From Petrolisthes cinctipes (Eukaryota; Arthropoda; Malacostraca; Decapoda; Porcellanidae): a stretch of DNA of 64,000 nucleotides. Positions 53,201 to 64,000 of this stretch are shown piece by piece; position 1 is the first letter of the stretch; the number at the start of each line of letters is the position of its first letter. The position numbers were made by a program, and so were the translations under genes. The stretch spans positions 281,001-345,000 of the forward strand of contig JAWQEG010001432.1 of NCBI GenBank assembly GCA_033782935.1. The letters run 5' to 3'. Under the pieces are notes generated by a model that ran no database searches, was not told where the DNA came from, and saw only the letters and a program-made list of their open reading frames with translations.

Positions 53201-55079
53201 AGATGCATACACATATTGACTTTGGTCACCTAAAATATCGATTTTAAGCATGTTATGGGCCTGTATTTTGAAAATATTCTAACATGGAGTAGGCAAGTAC
53301 AGATCGCTTCTGGGACCCCAAAATATCGAATTTTCGGGTGTTTGAAGCCTGAATTTGAGATATAAACGGGTACAGAAGATGCATGCACATATCGAATTTT
53401 GGGCACCTAAAAGATCGATTTTCAGTATGATATGGGTCTGTATTTTGAATATACTCTAACACGGAGTAGGCATGTACAGTTCGCTTCTGGGACCCCTAAA
53501 TATCGAATTTTCGTGTGTTTTGGGCCTGAATTTGAGATATCGACTTTGGGCATCTATAATATCGATTTTTAGCATGTTTTGGGCCTATATTTTGAAAATA
53601 TTCTAGCACTGAATAGGCTTGTACAGATCGCTTCTGGGACCACAAAATATCAACTTTTCGGGTGTTTTGATCCTGAATTTGAGATATAAACGGGTACAGA
53701 AGATGCATGCACATATCGACTTTTGGGCCACTAAAATATCGATTTTGAGCATGTTTTGGGTCTGTATCTTGAAAACATTCTAACTAAGAGTAGGCATGTA
53801 CAGATCGTTTCTAGGACCCAAAAATACCGAATGTTCGGGTTTTTTGAGGTTGAATTTTGGATATAAACGGGTGCAGAAGATGCATACACATATTGACTTT
53901 GGTCACCTAAAATATCGATTTTCAGCATGTTATGGGCCTGTATTTTAAAAAATACTCTAACACGGAGTAGGCAAGTACAGATCGCTTCTGGGACCCCTAA
54001 ATATCGAATTTTCGGGTGTTTTGGGCCTGAATTATAGATATCGACTTTGGGCACCTAAAATATCGATTTTGAGCATGTTTTGGGTCTGTATCTTGAAAAC
54101 ATTCTAACTAGGAGTAGGCATGTACTGATCACTTCTAGGACAAAAAAATACCGAATTTTCGGGTGTTTTGATCCTGAATTTGAGATATAAACGGTTACAG
54201 AAGATGCATGCACATATCGACTTTGGACACTTAAAATATCTATTTTTAGCATGTTTTGAGCCCATATTTTGAAAACATTCTAGCACTGAGTAGGCATGTA
54301 CAGATTGCTTCTGGGACCCAAAAATATCGAATTTTCGGGTGTTTTGAGGTTGAATTTGAGATATAAAGAAATGCAGAAGATGCATACATATATTAACTTT
54401 GGGCACCTAAAATATCGATTTTCAGCATGTTTTGGGCCTCTATCTTAGTAGGCATGTACAGATCGCTTCTGGGACCCCAAAATATCGAATTTTCGGGTGT
54501 TTGGTGCCAGAATTTGAGATATAAACGGGTACAGAATATGCATGCACATATCGACTTTGGATACTTAAAATATCGATTTTTAGCATGTTTTGAGCCTATA
54601 TTTTGAAAACATTCTAGCACTGACTAGGCATATACAGATCGCTTCTGGGACCCCAAAATATCGAATTTTCGGGTGTTTGGAGCCAGAATTTGAGATATAA
54701 ACAGATACAGAAGATGCATGCACATATCGACTTTTGGGCACCTAAAAATCGATTTTCTGTATGTTTTGGGCCTGTATTTTGAAAACACTCTAAAGCGGAG
54801 TAGGTATGTACAGATCGCTTCTCTGACCCCAAAATATCGAATTTTTGGGTGTTTTGGGCCTGAATTTGAGATATCTACTTTGGGCACCTAATATTTCGAT
54901 TTTTAGCATGTTTTGGGCCTATATTTGAAAATACTCTAACACAGAGTAGGCATTTACAGATCGCTTCTGGCACTCCAAAATATTGAATTTTCGGGTGTTT
55001 TGAGCCTGAATTTGAGATATAAACGGGTGCTGAAGATGCATGAACATATCGACTTTTCGGCCACAAAAATATCGATTTT
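44291..55079. repeat. Long satellite segment, mixed A/B/C without a dominant period
   Basis: This is the least regular part. It contains recognisable pieces of other blocks: 44615-45090 like 33008-33480, 45820-46290 like 35040-35500, and 48930-49100 like 38230-38400. Type C junctions read gtatcttagtagg at 46743, 50580 and 54440, and gtatctgagtagg or gtatccgagtagg at 51948 and 52611. The ttttcgtgcg type of B unit appears last near 50150. Unit spacing is otherwise normal and I see no inserted element or gene. Confidence 0.82.
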
Positions 55080-56438
55080 AAGCATGTTTTGGGCCTGTAT
55101 TTTGAAAATACTCTAACACGGAGTAGGCATGTACAGATCGCTTCTGGGACCCCAAAATATCGAATTTTCGGGTGTTTTGGGCCTGAATTTGAGATATAAA
55201 CGGGTACAGAAGATGCATGCACATATCGACTTTTGGGCACCTAAAAGATCGATTTTCAGTATGTTTTGGGCCTGTATTTTGAAAATACTCTAACACGGAG
55301 TAGGCATGTACAGCTAGGAGTAGGCATGTACAGAGTGCTTCTAGGACCCAAAAATACCGAATTTTCGGGTGTTTTGAGGTTGAATTTGAGATATAAACGA
55401 GTGCAGAAGATGCATACACATATTGACTTTGGGCACCTAAAATATCGATTTTCAGCATGTTTTGAGCTTGTATCTGAGTAGGAATGTACAGATCGCTTCT
55501 GGGACCCCAAAATATCGATTTTCGGGTGTTATGGGCCTGAATTTGAGATATCGACTTTGGGCACCTAAAATATCGATTTTTAGCATGTTTTGGGCCTATA
55601 TTTTGAAAATATTCTAGCTCGGAGTAGGCATGTACAGATCGCTTCTGAGACCCCAAAATATCGAATTTTCGTTAGTTTTGAGCCTGAATTTGAGATATAA
55701 ACGGGTACAGAAAATGCATGCACATATTAACTTTGGGCACCTAAAATATCGATATTCAGCATGTTTTGGGCCTGTAGTTTGAAAATACTCTAACTCGGAG
55801 TAGGCATGTACAGATCGCTTCTTGGGCACAAAAATATCGAATTTTCGGATGTTTTGAGCCTGAATTTGAAATATAAACAGGTACTGAAGATGCATACACA
55901 TATTGACTTTTGGGCACCTAAAATATCGATTTTGAGCATGTTTTGGCTCTGTATCTTGAAAACATTCTAACTAGGAGTAAGCATGTACAGATCGCTTCTA
56001 TTACCCAAAAATACCGAATTTTCGGGTGTTTTGAGCCTGAATTTGAGATATAAACGGGTATAGAAGATGCATGCACATATAGACTTTTTGGCACCTAAGA
56101 GATTGATTTTCAGTATGTTTTGGGCCTGTATTTTGAAAATACTCTAACACGGAGTACGCATGTACAGTTCGCTTCTGGAACCCCAAAATATCGAATTTTC
56201 GGGTGTTTTGGACCTGAATTTGAAATATCTACTTTAGGCACCTAAAATATCTATTTTTAGCATGTTTTGCGCCTAAATTTTTTGAAAATATTCTAGCAAT
56301 GAGTAGGCATGTACAGATCACTTATGGGACCCCAAAATATCGAATTTTCGGGTGTTTTGAGCCTAAATTTGAGATATAAACGGGTACAGAAGATGCATGC
56401 ACATATCGACTTTTGGGCACCTAAAAGATCGATTTTCA
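55080..56438. repeat. About 1,360-bp higher-order repeat, copy 1
   Basis: Its period is 1,359-1,360 bp. A marker is a 20-bp partial duplication of the unit start at 55303-55322 (ggcatgtacagctaggagta followed by a fresh ggcatgtacagagtgc). Other markers are ttttcgttagttttgagcc (about 55668) and aaattttttgaaaat (about 56275). It begins where gtgctgaagatgcatgaac stops matching the later copies. Confidence 0.88.
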
Positions 56439-57798
56439 GTATGTTTTGGGCCTGTATTTTGAAAATACTCTAACACGGAGTAGGCATGTACAGATCGCTT
56501 CTGGGACCCCAAAATATCGAATTTTCGCGTGTTTTTTGGGTCTGAATTTGAGATATAAACGGGTACAGAAGATGCATGCACATATCGACTTTTGGGCACC
56601 TAAAAGATCGATTTTCAGTATGTTTTGGGCCTGTATTTTGAAAATACTCTAACACGGAGTAGGCATTTACAGCTAGGAGTAGGCATGTACAGAGTGCTTC
56701 TAGGACCCAAAATTACCGAATTTTCGGGTGTTTTGAGGTTGAATTTGAGATATAAACGAGTGCAGAAGATGCATACACATATTGACTTTGGGCACCTAAA
56801 ATATCGATTTTCAGCATGTTTTGAGCTTGTATCTGAGTAGGAATGTACAGATCGCTTCTGGGACCCCAAAATATCGATTTTCGGGTGTTTTGGGCCTGAA
56901 TTTGAGATATCGACTTTGGGCACATAAAATATCGATTTTTAGCATGTTTTGGGCCTATATTTTGAAAATATTCAAGCACGGAGTAGGCATGTAAAGATCG
57001 CTTCTGGGACCCCAAAATATCGAATTTTCGTTAGTTTTGAGCCTGAATTTGAGATATACACGGGTACAGAAAATGCATGCACATATTAACTTTGGGCACC
57101 TAAAATATCGATATTCAGCATGTTTTGGGCCTGTAGTTTGAAAATACTCTAATACGGAGTAGGCATGTACAGATCGCTTCTTGGGCACAAAAATATCGAA
57201 TTTTCGGATGTTTTGAGCCTGAATTTGAAATATAAACAGGTACTGAAGATGCATACACATATTGACTTTTGGGCACCTAAAATATCGATTTTGAGCATGT
57301 TTTGGCTCTGTATCTTGAAAACATTCTAACTAGGAGTAAGCATGTACAGATCGCTTCTATTACCCAAAAATACCGAATTTTTCGGGTGTTTTGAGCCTGA
57401 ATTTGAGATATAAACGGGTATAGAAGATGCATGCACATATTGACTTTTTGGCACCTAAGAGATTGATTTTCAGTATGTTTTGGGCCTGTATTTTGAAAAT
57501 ACTCTAACACGGAGTACGCATGTACAGTTCGCTTCTGGAACCCCAAAATATCGAATTTTCGGGTGTTTTGGACCTGAATTTGAAATATCTACTTTGGGCA
57601 CCTAAAATATCGATTTGTAGCATGTTTTGTGCCTAATTTTTTTGAAAATATTCTAGCAATGAGTAGGCATGTACAGATCACTTATGGGACCGCAAAATAT
57701 CGAATTTTCGGGTGTTTTGAGCCTAAATTTGAGATATAAACGGGTACAGAAGATGCATGCACATATCGACTTTTGGGCACCTAAAAGATCGATTTTCA
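56439..57798. repeat. About 1,360-bp higher-order repeat, copy 2
   Basis: Same order of units and markers as copy 1, with the 20-bp partial duplication at 56662-56681. It differs in scattered bases, for example gcatttacagctagg for gcatgtacagctagg. Confidence 0.88.
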
Positions 57799-59158
57799 GT
57801 ATGTTTTGGGCCTGTATTTTGAAAATACTCTAACACGGAGTAGGCATGTACAGATCGCTTCTGGGACCCCAAAATATCGAATTTTCGGGTGTTTTTTGGG
57901 TCTGAATTTGAGATATAAACGGGTACAGAAGATGCATGCACATATCGACTTTTGGGCACCTAAAAGATCGATTTTCAGTATGTTTTGGGCCTGTATTTTG
58001 AAAATACTCTAACACGGAGTAGGCATTTACAGCTAGGAGTAGACATGTACAGAGTTCTTCTAGGACCCAAAAATACCGAATTTTCGGGTGTTTTGTGGTT
58101 GAATTTGAGATATAAACGAGTGCAGAAGATGCATACACATATTGACTTTGGGCACCTAAAATATCGATTTTCAGCATGTTTTGAGCTTGTATCTGAGTAG
58201 GAATGTACAGATCGCTTCTGGGACCCCAAAATATCGATTTTCGGGTGTTTTGGGCCTGAATTTGAGATATCGACTTTGGGCACGTAAAATATCGATTTTT
58301 AGCATGTTTTGGGCCTATATTTTGAAAATATTCTAGCACGGAGTAGGCATGTACAGATCGCTTCTGGGACCCCAAAATATCGAATTTTCGTTAGTTTTGA
58401 GCCTGAATTTGAGATATAAACGGGTACAGAAAATGCATGCACATATTAACTTTGGGCACCTAAAATATCGATATTCAGCATGTTTTGGGCCTGTAGTTTG
58501 AAAATACTCTAACACGGAGTAGGCATGTACAGATCGCTTCTTGGGCACAAAAATATCGAATTTTCGGATGTTTTGAGCATGAATTTGAAATATAAACAGG
58601 TACTGAAGATGCATACACATATTGACTTTTGGGCACCTAAAATATCGATTTTGAGCATGTTTTGGCTCTGTATCTTGAAAACATTCTAACTAGGAGTAAG
58701 CATGTACAGATCGCTTCTATTACCCAAAAATACCGAATTTTCGGGTGTTTTGAGCCTGAATTTGAGATATAAACGGGTATAGAAGATGCATGCACATATA
58801 GACTTTTTGGCACCTAAGAGATTGATTTTCAGTATGTTTTGGACCTGTATTTTGAAAATACTCTAACACGGAGTACGCATGTACAGTTCGCTTCTGGAAC
58901 CCCAAAATATCGAATTTTCGCGTGTTTTGGACCTGAATTTGAAATATCTACTTTAGGCACCTAAAATATCTATTTTTAGCATGTTTTGTGCCTAAATTTT
59001 TTGAAAATATTCTAGCAATGAGTAGGCATGTACAGATCACTTATGGGACCCCAAAATATCGAATTTTCGGGTGTTTTGAGCCTAAATTTGAGATATAAAC
59101 GGGTACAGAAGATGCATGCACATATCGACTTTTGGGCACCTAAAAGATCGATTTTCAG
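57799..59158. repeat. About 1,360-bp higher-order repeat, copy 3
   Basis: Same order again, with the 20-bp partial duplication at 58022-58041. Here agtagacatg replaces agtaggcatg right after the marker. It shares the gcatttacag variant with copies 2 and 4, so copy 1 (gcatgtacag) is the outlier. Confidence 0.88.
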
Positions 59159-59880
59159 TATGTTTTGGGCCTGTATTTTGAAAATACTCTAACACGGAGT
59201 AGGCATGTACAGATCGCTTCTGGGACCCCAAAATATCGAATTTTCGGGTGTTTTTTGGGTCTGAATTTGAGATATAAACGGGTACAGAAGATGCATGCAC
59301 ATATCGACTTTTGGGCACCTAAAAGATCGATTTTCAGTATGTTTTGGGCCTGTATTTTGAAAATACTCTAACACGGAGTAGGCATGTACAGATCGCTTCT
59401 GGGACCCCAAAATATCGAATTTTCGGGTGTTTTTTGGGTCTGAATTTGAGATATAAACGGGTACAGAAGATGCATGCACATATCGACTTTTGGGCACCTA
59501 AAAGATCGATTTTCAGTATGTTTTGGGCCTGTATTTTGAAAATACTCTATCACGGAGTAGGCATTTACAGCTAGGAGTAGGCATGTACAGAGTGCTTCTA
59601 GGACCCAAAAATACCGAATTTTCGGGTGTTTTGAGGTTGAATTTGAGATATAAACGAGTGCAGAAGATGCATACACATATTGACTTTGGGCACCTAAAAT
59701 ATCGATTTTCAGCATGTTTTGAGCTTGTATCTGAGTAGGAATGTACAGATCGCTTCTGGGACCCCAAAATATCGATTTTCGGGTGTTTTGGGCCTGAATT
59801 TGAGATATCGACTTTGGGCACCTAAAATATCGATTTTTAGCATGTTTTGGGTCTATATTTTGAAAATATTCTAGCAATGA
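59159..59880. repeat. Fourth, incomplete 1,360-bp repeat with a single-unit duplication
   Basis: A 179-bp unit carrying a gtgttttttgggtctgaa variant is present twice in a row (unit starts at about 59202 and 59381) with no difference seen. Later landmarks are thereby displaced by 1,538 bp instead of 1,359. The 20-bp marker follows at 59560. At about 59870 the sequence leaves the pattern and joins units of the gcaatgagtagg type. Confidence 0.87.
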
Positions 59881-60397
59881 GTAGGCATGTACAGATCACT
59901 TATGGGACCCCAAAATATCGAATTTTCGGGTGTTTTGAGCCTGTATTTAAGATATAAACGGGTACTGAAGATGCAGGCACATATCGACTTTTGGGCACCG
60001 AAAATATCGATTTAAAGCATGTTTTGGGTCTGTAACTTGAAAATATTCTAACTAGGAGTAGGCATGTACAGATCGCTTCCAGGACCCAAAAATACCGAAT
60101 TTTCGGGTGTTTTGAGCCCGAATTTCAGATATAAACGGGTACAGAAGATGCATGCACATATCGACTTTTGGGCACCTAAAGGATCGATTTTCAGTATGTT
60201 TTGGGCCTGTATTTTGAAAATACTCTAACACGGAGTAGGCATGTACAGCTAGGAGTAGGCATGTACAGAGTGCTTCTAGGACCCAAAAATACCGAATTTT
60301 CGGGTGTTTTGAGGTTGAATTTGAGATATAAACGAGTGCAGAAGATGCATACACATATTGACTTTGGGCACCTAAAATATCGATTTTCAGCATGTTT
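59881..60397. repeat. Satellite link between the 1,360-bp and 991-bp repeats
   Basis: Three units, including a further 20-bp partial duplication at 60238-60257, only 678 bp after the previous one. A tcgatttaaagcatg variant sits near 60008. No gene. Confidence 0.82.
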
Positions 60398-61388
60398 TGA
60401 GCATTTATCTGAGTAGGCATGTACAGATCGCTTCTGGGACCCCAAAATATCGATTTTCGGGTGTTTTGGGCCTGAATTTGAGATATCGACTTTGGGCACC
60501 TAAAATATCGATTTTTAGCATGTTTTGGGCCTATATTTTGAAAATATTCTAGCACGGAGTAGGCATGTACAGATCGCTTCTTGGACCCCAAAATATCGAA
60601 TTTTCGTTAGTTTTGAGCCTGAATTTGAGATATAAACGGGTACAGAAAATGCATGCACATATTGACTTTGGGCACCTAAAATATCGATATTCAGCATGTT
60701 TTGGGCCTGCAGTTTGAAAATACTCTAACACGGAGTAGGCATGTACAGATCGCTTCTTGGGCACAAAAATATCGAATTTTCGGATGTTTTGAGCCTGAAT
60801 TTGAAATATAAACAGGTACTGAAGATGCATACACATATTGACTTTTGCGCACCTAAAATATCGATTTTGAGCATGTTTTGACTCTGTATCTTGAAAACAT
60901 TCTAACTAGGAGTAAGCATGTACAGATCTCTTCTGGGACCCCAAAATATCGAATTTTCGGGTGTTTGGAGCCTGAATTTGAGATATAAACGGGTACAGAA
61001 GATGCATGCACATATCGACTTTGGACACTTAAAATATCGATTTTTGGCATGTTTTGAGCCTATATTTTGAAAACATTCAAGCACTGAGTAGGCATGTACA
61101 GATCGCTTCTGGGACCCAAAAATATCGAATTTATGGGTGTTTTGAGGTTGAATTTGAGATATAAACGAGTGCAGAAGATGCATACACATATTTACTTAGG
61201 GCACCTAAAATATCGATTTTCAGCATGTTTTGGGCCTGTATCTGATTAGGCATGTACAGATCGATTTTGGAACCCCAAAATATCGAATTTTCGGGTGTTT
61301 GGAGCCTGAATTTGAGATATAAACGGGTACAGAAGATGCATGCACATATCGACTTTGGACACTTATAATATCGATTTTTAGCATGTTT
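60398..61388. repeat. 991-bp tandem duplication, copy 1
   Basis: Six units starting at ttttgagcatttatctgag. The next copy begins at 61389 with the same phrase. It includes ttttcgttagttttgagcc units shared with the 1,360-bp repeat and type C junctions near 60410 and 61240. Confidence 0.9.
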
Positions 61389-62350
61389 TGAGCATTTATC
61401 TGAGTAGGCATGTACAGATCGCTTCTGGGACCCCAAAATATCGATTTTCGGGTGTTTTGGGCCTGAATTTGAGATATCGACTTTGGGCACCTAAAATATC
61501 GATTTTTAGCATGTTTTGGGCCTATATTTTGAAAATATTCTAGCACGGAGTAGGCATGTACAGATCGCTTCTTGGACCCCAAAATATCGAATTTTCGTTA
61601 GTTTTGAGCCTGAATTTGAGATATAAACGGGTACAGAAAATGCATGCACATATTGACTTTGGGCACCTAAAATATCGATATTCAGCATGTTTTGGGCCTG
61701 CAGTTTGAAAATACTCTAACACGGAGTAGGCATGTACAGATCGCTTCTTGGGCACAAAAATATCGAATTTTCGGATGTTTTGAGCCTGAATTTGAAATAT
61801 AAACAGGTACTGAAGATGCATACACATATTGACTTTTGCGCACCTAAAATATCGATTTTGAGCATGTTTTGACTCTGTATCTTGAAAACATTCTAACTAG
61901 GAGTAAGCATGTACAGATCTCTTCTGGGACCCCAAAATATCGAATTTTCGGGTGTTTGGAGCCTGAATTTGAGATATAAACGGGTACAGAAGATGCATGC
62001 ACATATCGACTTTGGACACTTAAAATATCGATTTTTGGCATGTTTTGAGCCTATATTTTGAAAACATTCAAGCACTGAGTAGGCATGTACAGATCGCTTC
62101 TGGGACCCAAAAATATCGAATTTATGGGTGTTTTGAGGTTGAATTTGAGATATAAACGAGTGCAGAAGATGCATACACATATTTACTTAGGGCACCTAAA
62201 ATATCGATTTTCAGCATGTTTTGGGCCTGTATCTGATTAGGCATGTACAGATCGATTTTGGAACCCCAAAATATCGAATTTTCGGGTGTTTGGAGCCTGA
62301 ATTTGAGATATAAACGGGTACAGAAGATGCATGCACATATCGACTTTTGG
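61389..62350. repeat. 991-bp tandem duplication, copy 2
   Basis: Identical to copy 1 in every stretch compared. It stops matching at about 62350, where atcgactttggacac in copy 1 (61348) is atcgacttttgggcac here. Its right part recurs once more at about 63320-63920, offset 1,348. Confidence 0.9.
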
Positions 62351-64000
62351 GCACCTAAAAGATCGATTTTCAGTATGTTTTGGGCCTGTATTTTGAAAAT
62401 ACTCTAACACGGAGTAGGCATGTACAGTTCGCTTCTGGGACCCCAAAATATCGAATTTTCGGGTGTTTTGGGCCTGAATTTGAAATATCTACTTTGGGCA
62501 CCTAAAATATCGATTTTTAGCATGTTTTGGGCCTATATTTTGAGAATATTCTAGCACTAAGTAGGCATGTACAGATCACTTCTGGGACCCCAAAATATAG
62601 ATTTCTCGAGTGTTTTGAGCCTGAATTTGAGATATAAACGGGTACTGAATATGCATGCACATATCGACTTTGGACACTTATAATATCGATTTTTAGCATG
62701 TTTTGTGCCGATATTTTGAAAACATTCTAGCACTGAGTAAGCATTTACGTACAGATCGCTTCTGGGACCCCAAAATATCGAATTATCGGATGTTTTGATG
62801 TTGAATTTGGGATATAAACTAGTGCAGAAGATGCATACACATATTGACTTTGGGCACCTAAAATATCGATTTTCAGCATGTTTTGGGCCTGTATCTGAGT
62901 AGGCATGTACAGATCGCTTCTGGGACCCCAAAATATCGAATTTTCGGGTGTATTGAGCCTGAATTTGAGATATAAACGGGTACAGAGAATGCATACACAT
63001 ATTGACATTTGCACCTAAAATATCGATTTTCAGCATGTTTTGAGCCTGTAGTTTGAAAATACTTTAACACAGAGTAGGCATGTACAGATCGCTTCTGGGA
63101 CCCAAAAATATCGAATTTTCGGATGTTGTGAGCCTGAATTTGAGATATAAACAGGTACTGAAGATGCATTAACATATCGACTTTTGGGCACCTAAAATAT
63201 CGATTTTGAGCATGTTTTAGGTCTGTATCTTGAAAACATTCTAACTAGGAGTAGGCATGTACATATCGTTTCTATTACCCAAAAATACCGAATTTTCGGG
63301 TGTTTCGAGCCTGAATTTGAGATATAAACGGGTACAGAAGATGCATGCACATATCGACTTTGGACACTTAAAATATCGATTTTTGGCATGTTTTGAGCCT
63401 ATATTTTGAAAACATTCAAGCACTGAGTAGGCATGTACAGATCGCTTCTGGGACCCAAAAATATCGAATTTATGGGTGTTTTGAGGTTGAATTTGAGATA
63501 TAAACGAGTGCAGAAGATGCATACACATATTTACTTAGGGCACCTAAAATATCGATTTTCAGCATGTTTTGGGCCTGTATCTGATTAGGCATGTACAGAT
63601 CGATTTTGGAACCCCAAAATATCGAATTTTCGGGTGTTTGGAGCCTGAATTTGAGATATAAACGGGTACAGAAGATGCATGCACATATCGACTTTTGGGC
63701 ACCTAAAAGATCGATTTTCAGTATGTTTTGGGCCTGTATTTTGAAAATACTCTAACACGGAGTAGGCATGTACAGTTCGCTTCTGGGACCCCAAAATATC
63801 GAATTTTCGGGTGTTTTGGGCCTGAATTTGAAATATCTACTTTGGGCACCTAAAATATCGATTTTTAGCATGTTTTGTGCCTAAATATTTTGAGAATATT
63901 CTAGCAATGAGTAGGTATGTACAGATCACTTATGGGACCCCAAAATATCGAATTTTCGGGTGTTTTGAGCCTGAATTTAAGATATAAACGGGTACTGAAG
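62351..64000. repeat. Satellite to the right edge of the window
   Basis: Mixed A/B/C units. A 4-6-bp irregularity at 62738-62752 (gtaagcatttacgtacag) interrupts the normal unit start. Positions 63320-63920 copy about 61972-62570. The last unit is cut by the window end, so the array continues. No gene. Confidence 0.85.

Larger units (their letters stand above)
1616..64000. repeat. Main satellite array (177/147/157-bp units), reaching the right edge
   Basis: All 62 kb after the insertion is head-to-tail satellite in one orientation. I found no inversion and no second foreign sequence. Spacing between successive ggcatgtaca-like starts is nearly always 177 or 147 bp, sometimes 157 bp, with rare 140-144-bp or 179-bp forms. 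The array is AT-rich and studded with TCGA, ATCGAT and ATGCAT. Divergence between neighbouring units is visible by eye, while blocks of several units recur almost unchanged, which is the signature of higher-order repeats. No gene, RNA gene or promoter is supported in it. Possible functions are centromere, pericentromeric or subtelomeric heterochromatin, or none; the sequence does not decide. Confidence 0.97.

Noticed and set aside
62738..62752. Small foreign insertion at gcatttacgtacag
   Set aside because: The extra 4-6 bases (tac-like) are best explained by local slippage around tttac/gtac. It is too short to be a mobile element.
1..64000. CRISPR array
   Set aside because: The repeats are directly adjacent 147-177-bp units with no unique spacers, and there are no cas genes.
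1..64000. Ribosomal DNA or 5S spacer repeats
   Set aside because: No rRNA or 5S sequence is recognisable in any unit type. The whole unit is accounted for by the 88/89-bp halves.

Overview
The window is one continuous eukaryotic satellite-DNA array, broken once by a short interspersed element. I see no protein-coding gene, rRNA, functional tRNA, CRISPR array or prokaryotic signal. The array runs off both ends, so neither edge is visible. The only taxonomic clue is a tRNA-derived SINE-like insertion at 1290-1615, which points to a eukaryote, probably an animal. I cannot name the species.

The basic unit (type A) is 177 bp and begins near the motif ggcatgtacagatcgcttct. It is itself an old dimer: an 88-bp half followed by a diverged 89-bp half. 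A second unit (type B, 147 bp) is type A with 30 bp missing around the half-half junction. A third (type C, 157 bp) has lost 20 bp from the end of half 2. A and B units mix mainly as A-B (324 bp) and A-A-B (501 bp). About 380 units fit in the window. All lie in the same orientation.

Layout. 1-1289: satellite. 1290-1615: SINE-like insertion on the minus strand. 1616-21.4 kb: A/B satellite almost without type C, with nearly identical large duplications (3,324 bp, 3,499 bp and 1,498 bp periods). 21.4-55 kb: mixed A/B/C satellite, with 1,001-bp and 2,337-bp tandem duplications and several 0.3-2.2 kb blocks copied 5-16 kb apart. 55.08-59.88 kb: a higher-order repeat of about 1,360 bp, carrying a single-unit 179-bp duplication. 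60.4-62.35 kb: a 991-bp tandem pair. 62.35-64 kb: satellite containing a further copy of part of that pair.

Many open frames of 60-200 codons cross the window in several frames. They exist because 177, 147 and 501 are all multiples of three, so a frame that is open in one unit stays open in the next. Their translations are the same satellite read in different frames. I do not call any of them a gene. The picture is of a locus evolving by unequal exchange at several scales. A centromeric or pericentromeric role is possible from unit length and organisation but is not shown by the sequence.
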